64,000 bases of DNA. It comes from Herbaspirillum frisingense GSF30. GTDB taxonomy: Bacteria > Pseudomonadota > Gammaproteobacteria > Burkholderiales > Burkholderiaceae_D. Where the stretch lies: positions 1 to 64,000 of the forward strand of contig NZ_AEEC02000008.1 of NCBI RefSeq assembly GCF_000300975.2. Reading direction: 5' to 3'. The position numbers and the translations under genes are program-made. Numbering within the stretch: the first letter of the stretch is position 1; each line of letters opens with the position of its first letter. A model generated the notes under the pieces. The model was not told the origin of the DNA, ran no database searches, and was given only the letters and a program-made list of their open reading frames with translations. Of the stretch, positions 1-7,894 are shown one piece after another.

Positions 1-1
1 C

Positions 2-973
2 CGTCTGAGCCTGGTCGATCTGCCCACCCCGACAGCCCGACGCGGCGAGATCCTGGTCAAGGTCAAGGCCGCCAGCCTGAACTATCGCGACATCGCCATC
101 CTCTGCGGCGGCTACATGCCTTCCCTGCCATTGCCCTATACCCCCTGTTCGGATGCCTGTGGGGTGGTCGAAGCCGTGGGCGAGGATGTCACCCGTTTCA
201 AGCCTGGTGATCGCGTCATCCCGGTCTATATCCAGGGCTGGCGCGATGGTGCGCTCACGCCCGAGCAACGCAGCAGCGGCAGCCTGGGCGGACCGCTGAC
301 CGGCGTGCTGCAGGACTACGTGGTGGTGCCGGCCGAAGACGCCGTGGCCGCGCCGGACTACCTCTCCGACGCCCAGGCCAGCACCCTGCCCATCGCCGCC
401 CTGACCGCCTGGTCCTGTCTGCAGCAAGGCGGCCTGCAGGCCGGCCAGACCGTGCTGGTGCAAGGCACCGGCGGAGTGGCCCTGTTCGCGGCCCAGTTCG
501 CCCGCGCCGCCGGCGCACGGGTGATCGGCCTGACCTCGACGGACGAGAAGGCGCAATTGATGCGCGACATGGGCGTGGACACCGTCATCAACTACCGCCA
601 GACCCCAGCCTGGGGCCAGGCCGTGCGCGCCGCCACCGCGGGGCGCGGCGTGGATATCGTGGTCGAGACCACCGGCAGCAGCCTGGGCGAATCGCTCACG
701 GCGGTGCGCTTCAATGGCTTTGTGGGTGTCATCGGCTTCGTCGGCGGCATGGAAACTCCGCTCAACATCCGCCAGCTGATCGGCCCCATGATCCGCATGC
801 AGGGCGTGGTGGTGGGCTCGCGTGCCGCACTGGAGGCCATGATCCGGATGATGACCATGCACCGCATCGAGCCCCTGATCGACTCCAGCTTCCCGCTGGC
901 GCGGGCGGCCGAAGGCTTTGCCCGCATGCAACGGGGCGAACATGCGGGCAAGATCGTCATTTCCTTCGACTGA
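2..973 (+). CDS. NAD(P)-dependent MDR-family (zinc-type alcohol dehydrogenase / quinone oxidoreductase-like) protein, 5'-truncated
   Basis: The reading frame is open from the left edge, so the start lies outside the window. The visible part runs from the catalytic GroES-like domain (NYRDIAILCGGY, then GEDVTRFKPGDRV) into a Rossmann domain with the dinucleotide motif VLVQGTGGVALFAAQFARAAGARVI split by one loop, and ends with GKIVISF, the usual end of the medium-chain dehydrogenase family. These enzymes reduce quinones, enones or aldehydes with NAD(P)H in the cytoplasm. The substrate cannot be read from the sequence. A clear rho-independent terminator follows about 80 bases downstream, so the gene is not co-transcribed with mutS. 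Confidence 0.85.
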   Translation, partial: RLSLVDLPTPTARRGEILVKVKAASLNYRDIAILCGGYMPSLPLPYTPCSDACGVVEAVGEDVTRFKPGDRVIPVYIQGWRDGALTPEQRSSGSLGGPLTGVLQDYVVVPAEDAVAAPDYLSDAQASTLPIAALTAWSCLQQGGLQAGQTVLVQGTGGVALFAAQFARAAGARVIGLTSTDEKAQLMRDMGVDTVINYRQTPAWGQAVRAATAGRGVDIVVETTGSSLGESLTAVRFNGFVGVIGFVGGMETPLNIRQLIGPMIRMQGVVVGSRAALEAMIRMMTMHRIEPLIDSSFPLARAAEGFARMQRGEHAGKIVISFD

Positions 974-1010
974 ACCCACCGGCCAATCCGGTCACTGCCC
1001 GCCCGCATGC

Positions 1011-1039
1011 TTGGCTGCACCCGGCCAAGCGCGTACAAT
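1011..1039 (+). promoter_or_regulatory. Candidate sigma-70 promoter upstream of mutS
   Basis: TTGGCT (1011-1016) and TACAAT (1034-1039) are separated by exactly 17 bases, a good match to the housekeeping consensus. The predicted start near 1046 lies just before the terminator hairpin at 1052-1075, so either mutS transcripts begin by reading that hairpin or mutS uses another promoter further down. Visual call only. Confidence 0.45.
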
Positions 1040-1051
1040 CCCGGCTCAAGC

Positions 1052-1075
1052 ATGCGGACCACGGTCCGCATTTTT
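1052..1075 (+). terminator. Rho-independent terminator of the MDR gene
   Basis: ATGCGGACC (1052-1060), a 2-base loop, then GGTCCGCAT (1063-1071), followed by TTTTT. This is a perfect 9-bp stem with a T-run on the plus strand. Confidence 0.8.
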
Positions 1076-1223
1076 GATTTCTGGCGACCTGCCTGCCAGG
1101 CCGCCTGATGGACTCCCTGCCGTCAGCCCCGGCCCGTCGATCCCGCCCGATCCGGACCTGCCCGCACGGCAAGCGCCTTCCCGAACTTGCAAGACGCGAT
1201 CCTCGCATCGCCATGAGTGACCA

Positions 1224-3911
1224 ATGACCAAAGACCTCGCCGCCCACACGCCGATGATGCAGCAGTACCTGCGCATCAAGGCAGATCACCCCAACACGCT
1301 GGTGTTCTACCGCATGGGCGATTTCTACGAACTGTTCTTCGACGACGCCGAGAAGGCCTCGCGCCTGATGGGCGTGACCCTGACCCAGCGCGGCTCCTCC
1401 AACGGCAATCCGATCAAGATGGCCGGTGTGCCCTTCCACTCGGTGGAGCAATACCTGGCGCGGCTGATCAAGCTGGGCGAGTCGGTGGCGATCTGCGAGC
1501 AGATCGGCGACCCTGCCACCAGCAAGGGGCCGGTGGAGCGCAAGGTGGTACGGGTGGTCACGCCCGGCACCCTGACCGACTCTGACCTGCTGCCCGAAAA
1601 GGCCGAACGCTGCCTGCTGGCCATGCAATTGCTGCCCTCCAAGTCACGCAAGCAGATGCAGGTGGGCCTGGCCTGGCTGTCCATGGCCAGTGGCGCGCTG
1701 AAGATGATGGAATTCACGGTCGAGACCACCCTGCTGGACGGCCGCGTGAAGCAGGAACTGGAACGCATCTCGGCGGCCGAGGTGCTAGTGGCCGATGGCC
1801 AGCTGGAACTGTGCGAGCCGCTGCTGCCCAACCGCGCCGTGACGGTGCCGGATTGGCATTTCGACCAGCCCAGCGGAGAAAAGGCCCTGCTGGAACAGTT
1901 GAACGTGGCCACCCTGCACGGCTTTGGCGCCGATGGCCTGGGGCCGGCGATCTGCGCGGCCGGCGCGCTGCTGCGCTATGCGCAATCCACCCAGGGGCGC
2001 GGCCTGCAGCACGTGCGCACGCTGACGGTCGAGTCCGAGAACGAATTCATCGGCCTGGACGCCGCCACCCGCCGCAACCTCGAACTGACCGAAACCATCC
2101 GCGCGCAGGATGCCAATGCGCTGGCGCCCACCCTGTTCTCGACGCTGGATCACTGCCGCACCGCCATGGGCTCGCGCCTGCTGCGCCACTGGCTGCATCA
2201 CGCGCTGCGCGACCAGCGGGTGGCGCGGGCGCGCCATGCGGCCATCAATGCCCTGATGCGCACCGATGCCTGCTCGGGCCTGTCGGCCACCTTGGCGGCC
2301 GTACCCGACATCGAACGCATCACCACCCGCATCGCCCTGCTGTCGGCCCGTCCGCGCGACCTGGCCGGCCTGCGCGCCGGCCTGCAACAACTGGGCTCGC
2401 TGCGCGCCTATGTGGAAATGTGCGGACGTGACGCCGATGCGCCACTCCTGGGCCAGTTGCATGAAGACCTGGCCACGCCGGTGGAATGCCTGGACCTGCT
2501 GGAACGCGCCATCATGCTGGAACCGGCTGCCATGGTGCGCGATGGCGGCGTGATCGCACGCGGCTTCGATGCCGAGCTCGATGAACTGCGCGGCCTGTCC
2601 GAAAACGCCGGCCAGTACCTGCTGGAACTGGAGGCCCGCGAGCGCGAGCGCACCGGCATCGCCAACCTGCGGGTGGAATACAACAAGGTGCATGGCTTCT
2701 ACATCGAAGTCACGCACGGCCAGACCGACAAGGTGCCGGAAGACTACCGCCGCCGTCAGACGCTGAAGAACGCCGAGCGCTACATCATCCCCGAGCTCAA
2801 GGCCTTCGAGGACAAGGCGCTGTCGGCGCAGGAACGTTCGCTGTCGCGCGAGAAGTTCCTCTATGAACAGCTTCTCAACGACATGGGCGAGCACATCCTG
2901 CGCCTGCAGTCCATCGCCCACGCGCTGGCCCAGCTCGACACCCTGGTCGCCCTGGCCGACCATGCCGTGCGCAACAACTGGTGCGCGCCGCAGCTGGTGG
3001 ACGAACCCTGCATCCAGATCGAGCAGGGCCGCCACCCGGTGGTGGAAAACCAGATCGAGCGCTTCATCGCCAACGACTGCCAACTGGCGGCCGAACGCAA
3101 GCTGCTGCTGATCACCGGCCCAAACATGGGCGGTAAGTCGACCTTCATGCGCCAGGTGGCGTTGATCACGCTGCTGGCCTACGTGGGCAGCTTCGTGCCG
3201 GCCAGCGGTGCCGTGATCGGCCCCATCGACCGCATCTTCACCCGTATCGGTGCAGCCGACGACCTGGCCGGCGGACGCTCGACCTTCATGGTGGAGATGA
3301 CCGAATCGGCCTCCATCCTCAACAACGCCACCGAGCATTCGCTGGTGCTGATGGACGAGGTCGGGCGCGGCACCTCCACCTTCGACGGCTTGGCGCTGGC
3401 CTGGGCCATCGCCAAGCACCTCATCGACGTGACGCGCAGCTTTACGCTCTTCGCCACCCACTATTTCGAACTGACGCAGTTGCCGGACATCCATCCCACG
3501 GCGGCCAACGTCCACCTCTCGGCGGTGGAGCACAAGGACAGCATCGTCTTCCTGCACGCGGTACAAAGCGGCCCGGCCTCGCAGAGCTACGGCCTGCAGG
3601 TGGCGCAGCTGGCCGGCGTGCCGGCGCCGGTGATCCGCGCGGCCCGCAAGCACCTGTCGGCGCTGGAAAGCCAGTCCATGCAACCGACGCCGCAGTTTGA
3701 CCTGTTCAGTGCGCCGGCCTTCATTGAATCGGAGTCGGACGTGAAGCAACAGGATGCCCTGGCTGAACGCAACGCCCTTGAGGTGGTCGAACCTGATCCG
3801 CTGGCCCAGGCCCTGCTGCAATCGCTGGACGGCATCGACCCCGATGCCCTCACGCCGCGCCAGGCGCTGGAGGCGCTGTATCAGCTCAAGGCCCTGAGCC
3901 GGGCTCAATAA
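1224..3911 (+). CDS. mutS: DNA mismatch repair protein MutS
   Basis: Cytoplasmic ATPase that recognises mismatches and starts methyl-directed or nick-directed repair together with MutL. At 895 residues it has the full length of bacterial MutS1. The mismatch-reading F-x-E motif is at F34/E36 (RMGDFYELF). The ATPase has Walker [10 protein letters not shown] at about 632-640, a Walker B/signature region with [12 protein letters not shown] from about 711, and the [10 protein letters not shown] switch that follows. The C-terminal tail ends with the short helical dimer/tetramer region. An ATG at 1213 runs into a stop after a few codons, so 1224 is the sensible start. A small exported-protein gene follows after 43 bases with no terminator, so the two probably share a transcript. 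Confidence 0.98.
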   Translation: MTKDLAAHTPMMQQYLRIKADHPNTLVFYRMGDFYELFFDDAEKASRLMGVTLTQRGSSNGNPIKMAGVPFHSVEQYLARLIKLGESVAICEQIGDPATSKGPVERKVVRVVTPGTLTDSDLLPEKAERCLLAMQLLPSKSRKQMQVGLAWLSMASGALKMMEFTVETTLLDGRVKQELERISAAEVLVADGQLELCEPLLPNRAVTVPDWHFDQPSGEKALLEQLNVATLHGFGADGLGPAICAAGALLRYAQSTQGRGLQHVRTLTVESENEFIGLDAATRRNLELTETIRAQDANALAPTLFSTLDHCRTAMGSRLLRHWLHHALRDQRVARARHAAINALMRTDACSGLSATLAAVPDIERITTRIALLSARPRDLAGLRAGLQQLGSLRAYVEMCGRDADAPLLGQLHEDLATPVECLDLLERAIMLEPAAMVRDGGVIARGFDAELDELRGLSENAGQYLLELEARERERTGIANLRVEYNKVHGFYIEVTHGQTDKVPEDYRRRQTLKNAERYIIPELKAFEDKALSAQERSLSREKFLYEQLLNDMGEHILRLQSIAHALAQLDTLVALADHAVRNNWCAPQLVDEPCIQIEQGRHPVVENQIERFIANDCQLAAERKLLLITGPNMGGKSTFMRQVALITLLAYVGSFVPASGAVIGPIDRIFTRIGAADDLAGGRSTFMVEMTESASILNNATEHSLVLMDEVGRGTSTFDGLALAWAIAKHLIDVTRSFTLFATHYFELTQLPDIHPTAANVHLSAVEHKDSIVFLHAVQSGPASQSYGLQVAQLAGVPAPVIRAARKHLSALESQSMQPTPQFDLFSAPAFIESESDVKQQDALAERNALEVVEPDPLAQALLQSLDGIDPDALTPRQALEALYQLKALSRAQ

Positions 3912-3954
3912 GAGGCTGCCTCCGGTCAGCCCCCTACCACCGCAGAGAGACTGC

Positions 3955-4896
3955 ATGACGAGCCGCCCGGTCCCACGCATCCTGCTGTACACCCTGCTGA
4001 CCGTGGCCACCGCCCTGGTGGCCGGTCGCGGCTGGGCGGCGCCGCAGGATTTCTCGTTCGGCGTCATCAACCACGCCCTGGCTGGCAGTGCCGGCGAGGA
4101 AAAACTGCGGCGCGAGATTGCCGAGACCGATGCCGACAACCTGGCCTTTGTGGTGGTCAACGGCATCAAGTCGCCCTCGGAAAGCTGCGACGACAATCTC
4201 TACAGCCAGCGTCACGAGATGCTGTCGCAGGCGCAGAACGGTATCTTCCTGTCGCTGGCCGGCAGCGACTGGATCACCTGCCGCGACCGCGAAAACCGCT
4301 CGGATGCCATCGAACGACTGGCGCGCATGCGCGACATCTTCTATGCCGGCGAATTCTCGCTGGGGGCCACCCGCCTGCCGATGTTGCGCCAGTCGCTCAC
4401 GCCCAAGTTCCGCAGCTATGCCGAAAACACCCGCTGGGAAGTCGGCAACGTGCTCTTCGCCACCGTCAATCTGCCGGCCGGCAACAATCATTTCCTGCTC
4501 GACGGCGGCCGCAACAACGAGTTCGAGGACAGGCTGATCGCCAACCGCAACTGGCTGCAGCACCTGTTCGCCTTTGCGGCATTGAAGAAGAGCGCGGCCA
4601 TCGTCTTCTTCAGCGACGGCAATCCCTTTGGCCCGCCACCGCGACGCTCCTTCTTCCGCGCCCAGCGCGACGGCTTTGCGGAGACGCGGCGCCTGTTCTC
4701 CGAACTGGCCGGCAAGTTCCCCGGTCGCGTGCTGGTGGTGCATGCGCAGGCGCCCAAGGCCAAGGCCCCGGCGCACATCCTGTGGACGGGCAACCTCGGC
4801 AATGTGGGCGTGGGGGAGCGTTGGCTCAAGGTTGTGGTGGACGATCACCTGCCCCAGTTGTTCGCCGTCGCCGATGCCGATGGAGAACGGCGCTAG
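3955..4896 (+). CDS. Exported calcineurin-like phosphoesterase-related protein with eroded active site
   Basis: 313 residues with an N-terminal signal peptide (hydrophobic LLYTLLTVATALVAG then GWAAPQ), so probably periplasmic. The body follows the layout of a family of exported metallophosphoesterase-like proteins: a beta strand ending FVVVNGIKSPSESCDD where active members have VGDxK, then SLAGSDWITCRDRE where active members read PGDNEWTDC, then ERLARMRDIFY, YAENTRWEVGNVLFATVNLPAGNN, and a C-terminal strand FFSDGNPF. The GD and GDN metal ligands are replaced (VNG, GSD), so a catalytic role is doubtful. The family assignment is from memory of the pattern, not a search. The gene lies 43 bases after mutS and is followed by a strong bidirectional terminator. 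Confidence 0.6.
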   Translation: MTSRPVPRILLYTLLTVATALVAGRGWAAPQDFSFGVINHALAGSAGEEKLRREIAETDADNLAFVVVNGIKSPSESCDDNLYSQRHEMLSQAQNGIFLSLAGSDWITCRDRENRSDAIERLARMRDIFYAGEFSLGATRLPMLRQSLTPKFRSYAENTRWEVGNVLFATVNLPAGNNHFLLDGGRNNEFEDRLIANRNWLQHLFAFAALKKSAAIVFFSDGNPFGPPPRRSFFRAQRDGFAETRRLFSELAGKFPGRVLVVHAQAPKAKAPAHILWTGNLGNVGVGERWLKVVVDDHLPQLFAVADADGERR

Positions 4897-4929
4897 AAGG
4901 GCCTCCCCTTCCTTTTGATTCAGAAAAAA

Positions 4930-4965
4930 CAAACGCCCGCAGAATAATTCTGCGGGCGTTTTGTC
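4930..4965. terminator. Bidirectional terminator between two convergent genes
   Basis: A perfect 13-bp stem, AACGCCCGCAGAA (4932-4944) and TTCTGCGGGCGTT (4948-4960), with a 3-base loop. A-run on the left and T-run on the right, so it can serve both the plus-strand exported protein and the minus-strand slyD. Confidence 0.88.
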
Positions 4966-5030
4966 TTCTTGCTTGATCTGCTGCCTCAGCGTCGGCTGCC
5001 TGGATCACCCTGCAGCCATCCGTTCAGCAA

Positions 5031-5570
5031 TCAGTTCAGCGGCTGGCTACGGAAATGATCGCCGGCTTCGCCGTCATCTTCATCATGGTGGTGATGATGA
5101 CCATGGGCGCCATGCACGTGGCCGTGGGCGACTTCTTCTTCGGAGGCGGCACGCACTTCGGTCACGTTCAGCTCGAAGCGCAGGGCGATGCCGGCCAGCG
5201 GGTGGTTGCCATCCAGCACGGCCTTGCCGTCGGCCACTTCGGTGACGGTGAAGATGACCGATTCTTCGCTGTCGTCGTCGGGCGAACCTTCGAACTGCAT
5301 GCCCACTTCCAGCGGCTGCGGCAGACGCTCGACGGGTTCGATCTTGACCAGCTCGGAGTCGTATTCGCCGAAGGCATCTTCCGGTTCGACCTGGATGGTG
5401 GTGCTGTAACCGGTTTCCTTGCCGTCCAGTGCTTCTTCGATCTTGGGCAGGGTGTTCTGGTAACCGCCGTGCAGGTAGACCATCGGCTCGCTGCTCTGCT
5501 CGATCAGGTTGTTCTGGGCATCCGACAGCTTGTAGTTGACGGAAACGACGGTATTCTTTGCGATCTTCAT
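5031..5570 (-). CDS. slyD: SlyD-type FKBP peptidyl-prolyl cis-trans isomerase
   Basis: Cytoplasmic prolyl isomerase and chaperone that also binds nickel. The N-terminal FKBP part (MKIAKNTVVSVNYKL, then PMVYLHGG) holds an inserted IF chaperone domain (EPEDAFGEYD through GNHPLAGIALRFELNVTEVR). The C-terminus is His/Asp rich (HGHVHGAHGHHHHHDEDD), the expected metal-binding tail. The frame is open 75 bases further upstream, but the start at 5570 matches the family N-terminus and has AAAGGA 7 bases ahead of the ATG. A TATAAT at 5724-5729 on the minus strand could be the promoter, giving a leader of about 150 bases. Confidence 0.95.
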   Translation of the reverse strand: MKIAKNTVVSVNYKLSDAQNNLIEQSSEPMVYLHGGYQNTLPKIEEALDGKETGYSTTIQVEPEDAFGEYDSELVKIEPVERLPQPLEVGMQFEGSPDDDSEESVIFTVTEVADGKAVLDGNHPLAGIALRFELNVTEVRAASEEEVAHGHVHGAHGHHHHHDEDDGEAGDHFRSQPLN

Positions 5571-5723
5571 CGTAAGGGTCCTTTGTATCGATAGTGGTGC
5601 GGGAGCGGCAGGTATTGCGGTCTGGTCGCGCGGGACACCTGCCACCCGGGTTGGGGCCTAAGAACCATCCCCTTGCCATTCCCGCGAGGCAAGGACTCTT
5701 TCAAACGGTTTCTCGACCCGGGA

Positions 5724-5729
5724 ATTATA
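5724..5729 (-). promoter_or_regulatory. Candidate -10 box for slyD
   Basis: Perfect TATAAT on the minus strand, reading toward slyD. I cannot identify a convincing -35 hexamer at 16-18 bases, so the assignment rests on the -10 alone. Confidence 0.4.
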
Positions 5730-5780
5730 CCTGCATCAAACTTCACCACCGCCGATGCCGTACGGCCGCGCCCCGACGCC

Positions 5781-5786
5781 TATAAT
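5781..5786 (+). promoter_or_regulatory. Candidate -10 box for roxA, 7 bases before the start codon
   Basis: Perfect TATAAT followed by 7 bases and the roxA ATG at 5794. A start site at the usual distance from a -10 box would fall on or next to the A of the ATG, implying a leaderless mRNA. No clear -35 box is visible. Confidence 0.45.
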
Positions 5787-5793
5787 GGCGGGC

Positions 5794-6915
5794 ATGAAAA
5801 AACTCGATCTGCTCGGCGGCATCACGCCCGCCCAATTCCTGCGTGACTACTGGCACAAGAAGCCACTGCTGATCCGCAATGCCATTCCCGGTTTTTCCCC
5901 GCCCCTGCCGCGCCAGGAACTGTTCGACCTGGCCCGGCACGAGGACGTCGAGTCGCGCCTGATCACCCATCGCGAAGATGGCTGGGACATGCAGCACGGC
6001 CCGTTCAACAAGCTCCCGCCCTTGAAGCAAAAGGCCTGGACCCTGCTGGTACAGGGCGTGAACCTGCATCACCCCGCGGCCGATGCCTTGCTGCGCCAGT
6101 TCCGCTTCGTACCCGATGCGCGCCTGGATGACCTGATGATCAGCTACGCCACCGACGGCGGCGGTGTCGGTCCGCACTTCGATTCCTACGACGTATTCCT
6201 GCTGCAGGCCCATGGCCAGCGCCGCTGGCGCATCAGCGCCCAGAATGACCTGACGCTGGAAGAAGGCGTGCCACTGAAGATTCTGAGCCACTTCCAGCCG
6301 GAAGAAGAATTCATCCTGGAACCCGGCGACATGCTCTATCTGCCGCCGCATTACGCCCATGACGGCGTGGCCGTGGGTGAATGCATGACCTATTCGGTGG
6401 GCTTCCGCGCACCGGCCTACCAGGAACTGGGCGAGTCCTTCCTGGAATTCATGATGGATACCATCGACCTGCCTGGCCGCTATGCCGATCCGGATCTCAA
6501 GACCAGCGCCCGCCCGGCCGAATTGCAGGCGGACATGATCACGCGCATCCGCGACGAACTCAACAAGATCCGCTTCACCGACGACGACATCACCATCTTC
6601 CTGGGTGAGCATCTGTCGGAGCCCAAACCCAGCGTTTTCTTCGAGCCACGCGGCGAGGAAATTTCATTTGCTCGCTTTTTCCAGGGGGCCAAGAAACGTG
6701 GTCTGGTATTGCATCGCAAGACCCGCATGCTGTATCGCGGCTCGCACGTGTTCATCAACGGCGAATCCTTCCAGGTCGGACGTCAGGACAAGACCATTCT
6801 TGCCCGTCTGGCGGACTCCCGCGCACTCGAAAAAACCGATTTCGCGCTGGCCTCGGAAGACCTGCTGGAAGCCCTCCACCAGTGGTATGAAAGTGGCTGG
6901 ATCGAATTTGTTTGA
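5794..6915 (+). CDS. roxA: Cupin/JmjC-type ribosomal protein uL16 arginine hydroxylase (RoxA/YcfD family)
   Basis: 2-oxoglutarate/Fe(II) oxygenase whose E. coli relative YcfD hydroxylates an arginine of ribosomal protein L16. The product is 373 residues, the same size as YcfD. The Fe(II) facial triad is visible as H128 and D130 (GPHFDSYD) and H189 (PPHYAHDGVAVG), followed by the family stretch TYSVGFRAPAYQELGESFLEFM and a C-terminal winged-helix region. The frame extends 13 codons upstream, but MKKLDLLGGITPAQFL is the family N-terminus. The start has no Shine-Dalgarno site and sits 7 bases after a TATAAT. Confidence 0.9.
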   Translation: MKKLDLLGGITPAQFLRDYWHKKPLLIRNAIPGFSPPLPRQELFDLARHEDVESRLITHREDGWDMQHGPFNKLPPLKQKAWTLLVQGVNLHHPAADALLRQFRFVPDARLDDLMISYATDGGGVGPHFDSYDVFLLQAHGQRRWRISAQNDLTLEEGVPLKILSHFQPEEEFILEPGDMLYLPPHYAHDGVAVGECMTYSVGFRAPAYQELGESFLEFMMDTIDLPGRYADPDLKTSARPAELQADMITRIRDELNKIRFTDDDITIFLGEHLSEPKPSVFFEPRGEEISFARFFQGAKKRGLVLHRKTRMLYRGSHVFINGESFQVGRQDKTILARLADSRALEKTDFALASEDLLEALHQWYESGWIEFV

Positions 6916-7011
6916 GAATGCTTCAACTTTAAGTGGAAGCGACCTCGAAATCACTTTAGGAAATCTCTGGAACCGGCTCCAGCAAAGGCCTTCCGGGCGC
7001 ATGGTTTTAGA

Positions 7012-7034
7012 TGTAAGAACTTACAAATTCTTAC
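7012..7034. promoter_or_regulatory. Overlapping inverted repeats, possible operator
   Basis: TGTAAG-AA-CTTACA (7012-7025) overlaps a second pair GTAAGAA (7013-7019) / TTCTTAC (7028-7034). They lie about 50-60 bases upstream of the TATAAT at 7075-7080. The bound factor is unknown. Confidence 0.3.
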
Positions 7035-7074
7035 GAAAAAGATAGGCGCCGGTGTGATTTCGGAAAAAAATAGC

Positions 7075-7080
7075 TATAAT
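7075..7080 (+). promoter_or_regulatory. Candidate -10 box for the small lipoprotein gene
   Basis: Perfect TATAAT (preceded by AGC) in an AT-rich pocket of an otherwise GC-rich region. A start near 7087 would give a 5' leader of about 157 bases. The -35 region (around 7052-7058) is only a weak match. Confidence 0.45.
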
Positions 7081-7191
7081 GATGGGCTGAGAAGTTTTCG
7101 TTGTCCGGAGATGTTTCGGCAGTAAAAAGAAGCAAGAACCGAAGCCCGACCGCAAGGTCTTAGCCTGCGGCGAAAGCCTCCCAGTAGAGCG

Positions 7192-7209
7192 ATAATTACC
7201 GGTAATTAT
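7192..7209. repeat. Perfect 18-bp palindrome in the lipoprotein leader
   Basis: ATAATTACC followed directly by GGTAATTAT, flanked by GCG and a CATCGC that nearly extends the pairing. It ends 35 bases before the start codon, inside the predicted mRNA leader, so it could act as a DNA operator or an RNA hairpin. Confidence 0.5.
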
Positions 7210-7244
7210 TCATCGCACAATTTTTAAATATTGAAGGAATATTC

Positions 7245-7511
7245 ATGAAAAAGACTCTGTTGATCGCTTCGTTGTTGGCTGTTGCCCTGGCTGCTTGCGG
7301 CAAGAAGGAAGAAGCTCCTGCACCTGCTGCTGCTCCCGCTGCTGAAGCTCCTGCCGCTGCAGCTCCTGCTGCTGACGCAAAGCCGGCTGATGCCGCTCCT
7401 GCTGCTGCCCCGGCTGCTGACGCCGCTGCTCCGGCTGCTGACGCTGCCAAGCCTGCTGACGCTGCTCCGGCCGCTGACGCAAAGCCGGCTGAAGCCGCTC
7501 CTGCCAAGTAA
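7245..7511 (+). CDS. Small alanine/proline-rich lipoprotein
   Basis: 88 residues. A lipoprotein signal peptide (MKKTLLIASLLAVALAAC) ends in a good lipobox LAAC with Cys18 as the lipidation site. It is followed by GKKEE and then about 65 residues made almost only of Ala, Pro, Asp and Lys in near-repeats such as ADAKPADAAPAAAPA. There is no globular domain. The mature chain would be an extended, flexible tether, as in other Ala/Pro-rich envelope linkers. AAGGA precedes the ATG and a strong terminator follows, so the gene is a single transcription unit. The specific role is unknown. Confidence 0.8.
   Translation: MKKTLLIASLLAVALAACGKKEEAPAPAAAPAAEAPAAAAPAADAKPADAAPAAAPAADAAAPAADAAKPADAAPAADAKPAEAAPAK
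7371..7504 (+). repeat. Internal direct repeats in the lipoprotein gene
   Basis: A 32-base unit starting GCTGACGCAAAGCCGGCTGA occurs at 7371-7402 and again at 7473-7504 with one mismatch, 102 bases (34 codons) apart. Between them are shorter GCTGCTGACGC-type units. The period keeps the reading frame, so the linker could lengthen or shorten by recombination. Confidence 0.75.
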
Positions 7512-7529
7512 TCTTCGGATTATTGTCAG

Positions 7530-7558
7530 AAAAACCGGTCGCAAGACCGGTTTTTTTT
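7530..7558 (+). terminator. Rho-independent terminator of the small lipoprotein gene
   Basis: ACCGGTC (7534-7540), loop GCAA, GACCGGT (7545-7551), extended by A-T pairs and followed by a run of eight T residues. Among the strongest terminators in the window. Confidence 0.9.
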
Positions 7559-7559
7559 C

Positions 7560-7894
7560 GTCCAGATTTTCCCCGCACTCTTCGACACGTCCAGGCCAAT
7601 TCAGGCGGCGGACATCTGTCCTCCTGCCCCCCCTCGCCAATCCCTCCAGAACGCATCAGAACGCGCTACAAGCCATTGCAGCACGCTGATTGCCCCATCG
7701 GACTGACAAAGCACTGACAGCGTATCCAGCAGGCTTTGGCAATCTCTTGCTGTCGCCCGATGGACATGCGCGTCAATGCGACCAACAATGAATGAATGCG
7801 CAGCAAATGAGCAGCAGGCCGCAGGAAAGAGAAACAAATTGTTTCTGCCGCGCCGCAGGAAGATCTGACAGAACGCTGACCGGCTCGCGTTTGA
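7560..7894. other. Gene-free region between convergent transcription units
   Basis: About 335 bases with no frame I would accept. Short frames have no start signal or family resemblance. The only structure noted is an AT-rich palindrome AGAAACAA-A-TTGTTTCT at 7830-7846, flanked by two copies of GCCGCAGGAA, about 50 bases past the MBL gene stop. Confidence 0.5.

Larger units (their letters stand above)
6916..7244 (+). other. Gene-free leader and regulatory region ahead of the small lipoprotein
   Basis: 329 bases without a supportable gene. It contains paired short palindromes at 7012-7034, a TATAAT at 7075-7080, a leader of about 157 bases with purine-rich and GC-rich segments that can pair locally (around 7105-7185), and a perfect 18-bp palindrome at 7192-7209. 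AAGGA lies 7-11 bases ahead of the lipoprotein ATG. I do not recognise a known riboswitch class here. Confidence 0.5.

Noticed and set aside
918-1220. 100-codon plus-strand frame between the MDR gene and mutS
   Set aside because: It overlaps the MDR gene end and runs through the terminator hairpin, with a Pro/Arg/Ser-rich product and no ribosome site.
1785-4196. 803-codon open frame antisense to mutS
   Set aside because: Shadow of mutS in GC-rich DNA. No start signal or recognisable domain, composition is Gln/Gly/His/Arg heavy as expected for an antisense frame, and mutS is certain on the other strand.
7245-7511. Tandem-repeat array or CRISPR-like structure
   Set aside because: The repeats are in-frame Ala/Pro/Asp/Lys codons of a lipoprotein linker, with no constant repeat-spacer pattern.
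7601-7837. 78-codon minus-strand frame in the gene-free region after the lipoprotein
   Set aside because: No ribosome site, no conserved pattern, and it crosses the AT palindrome. Nothing beyond an open frame supports it.
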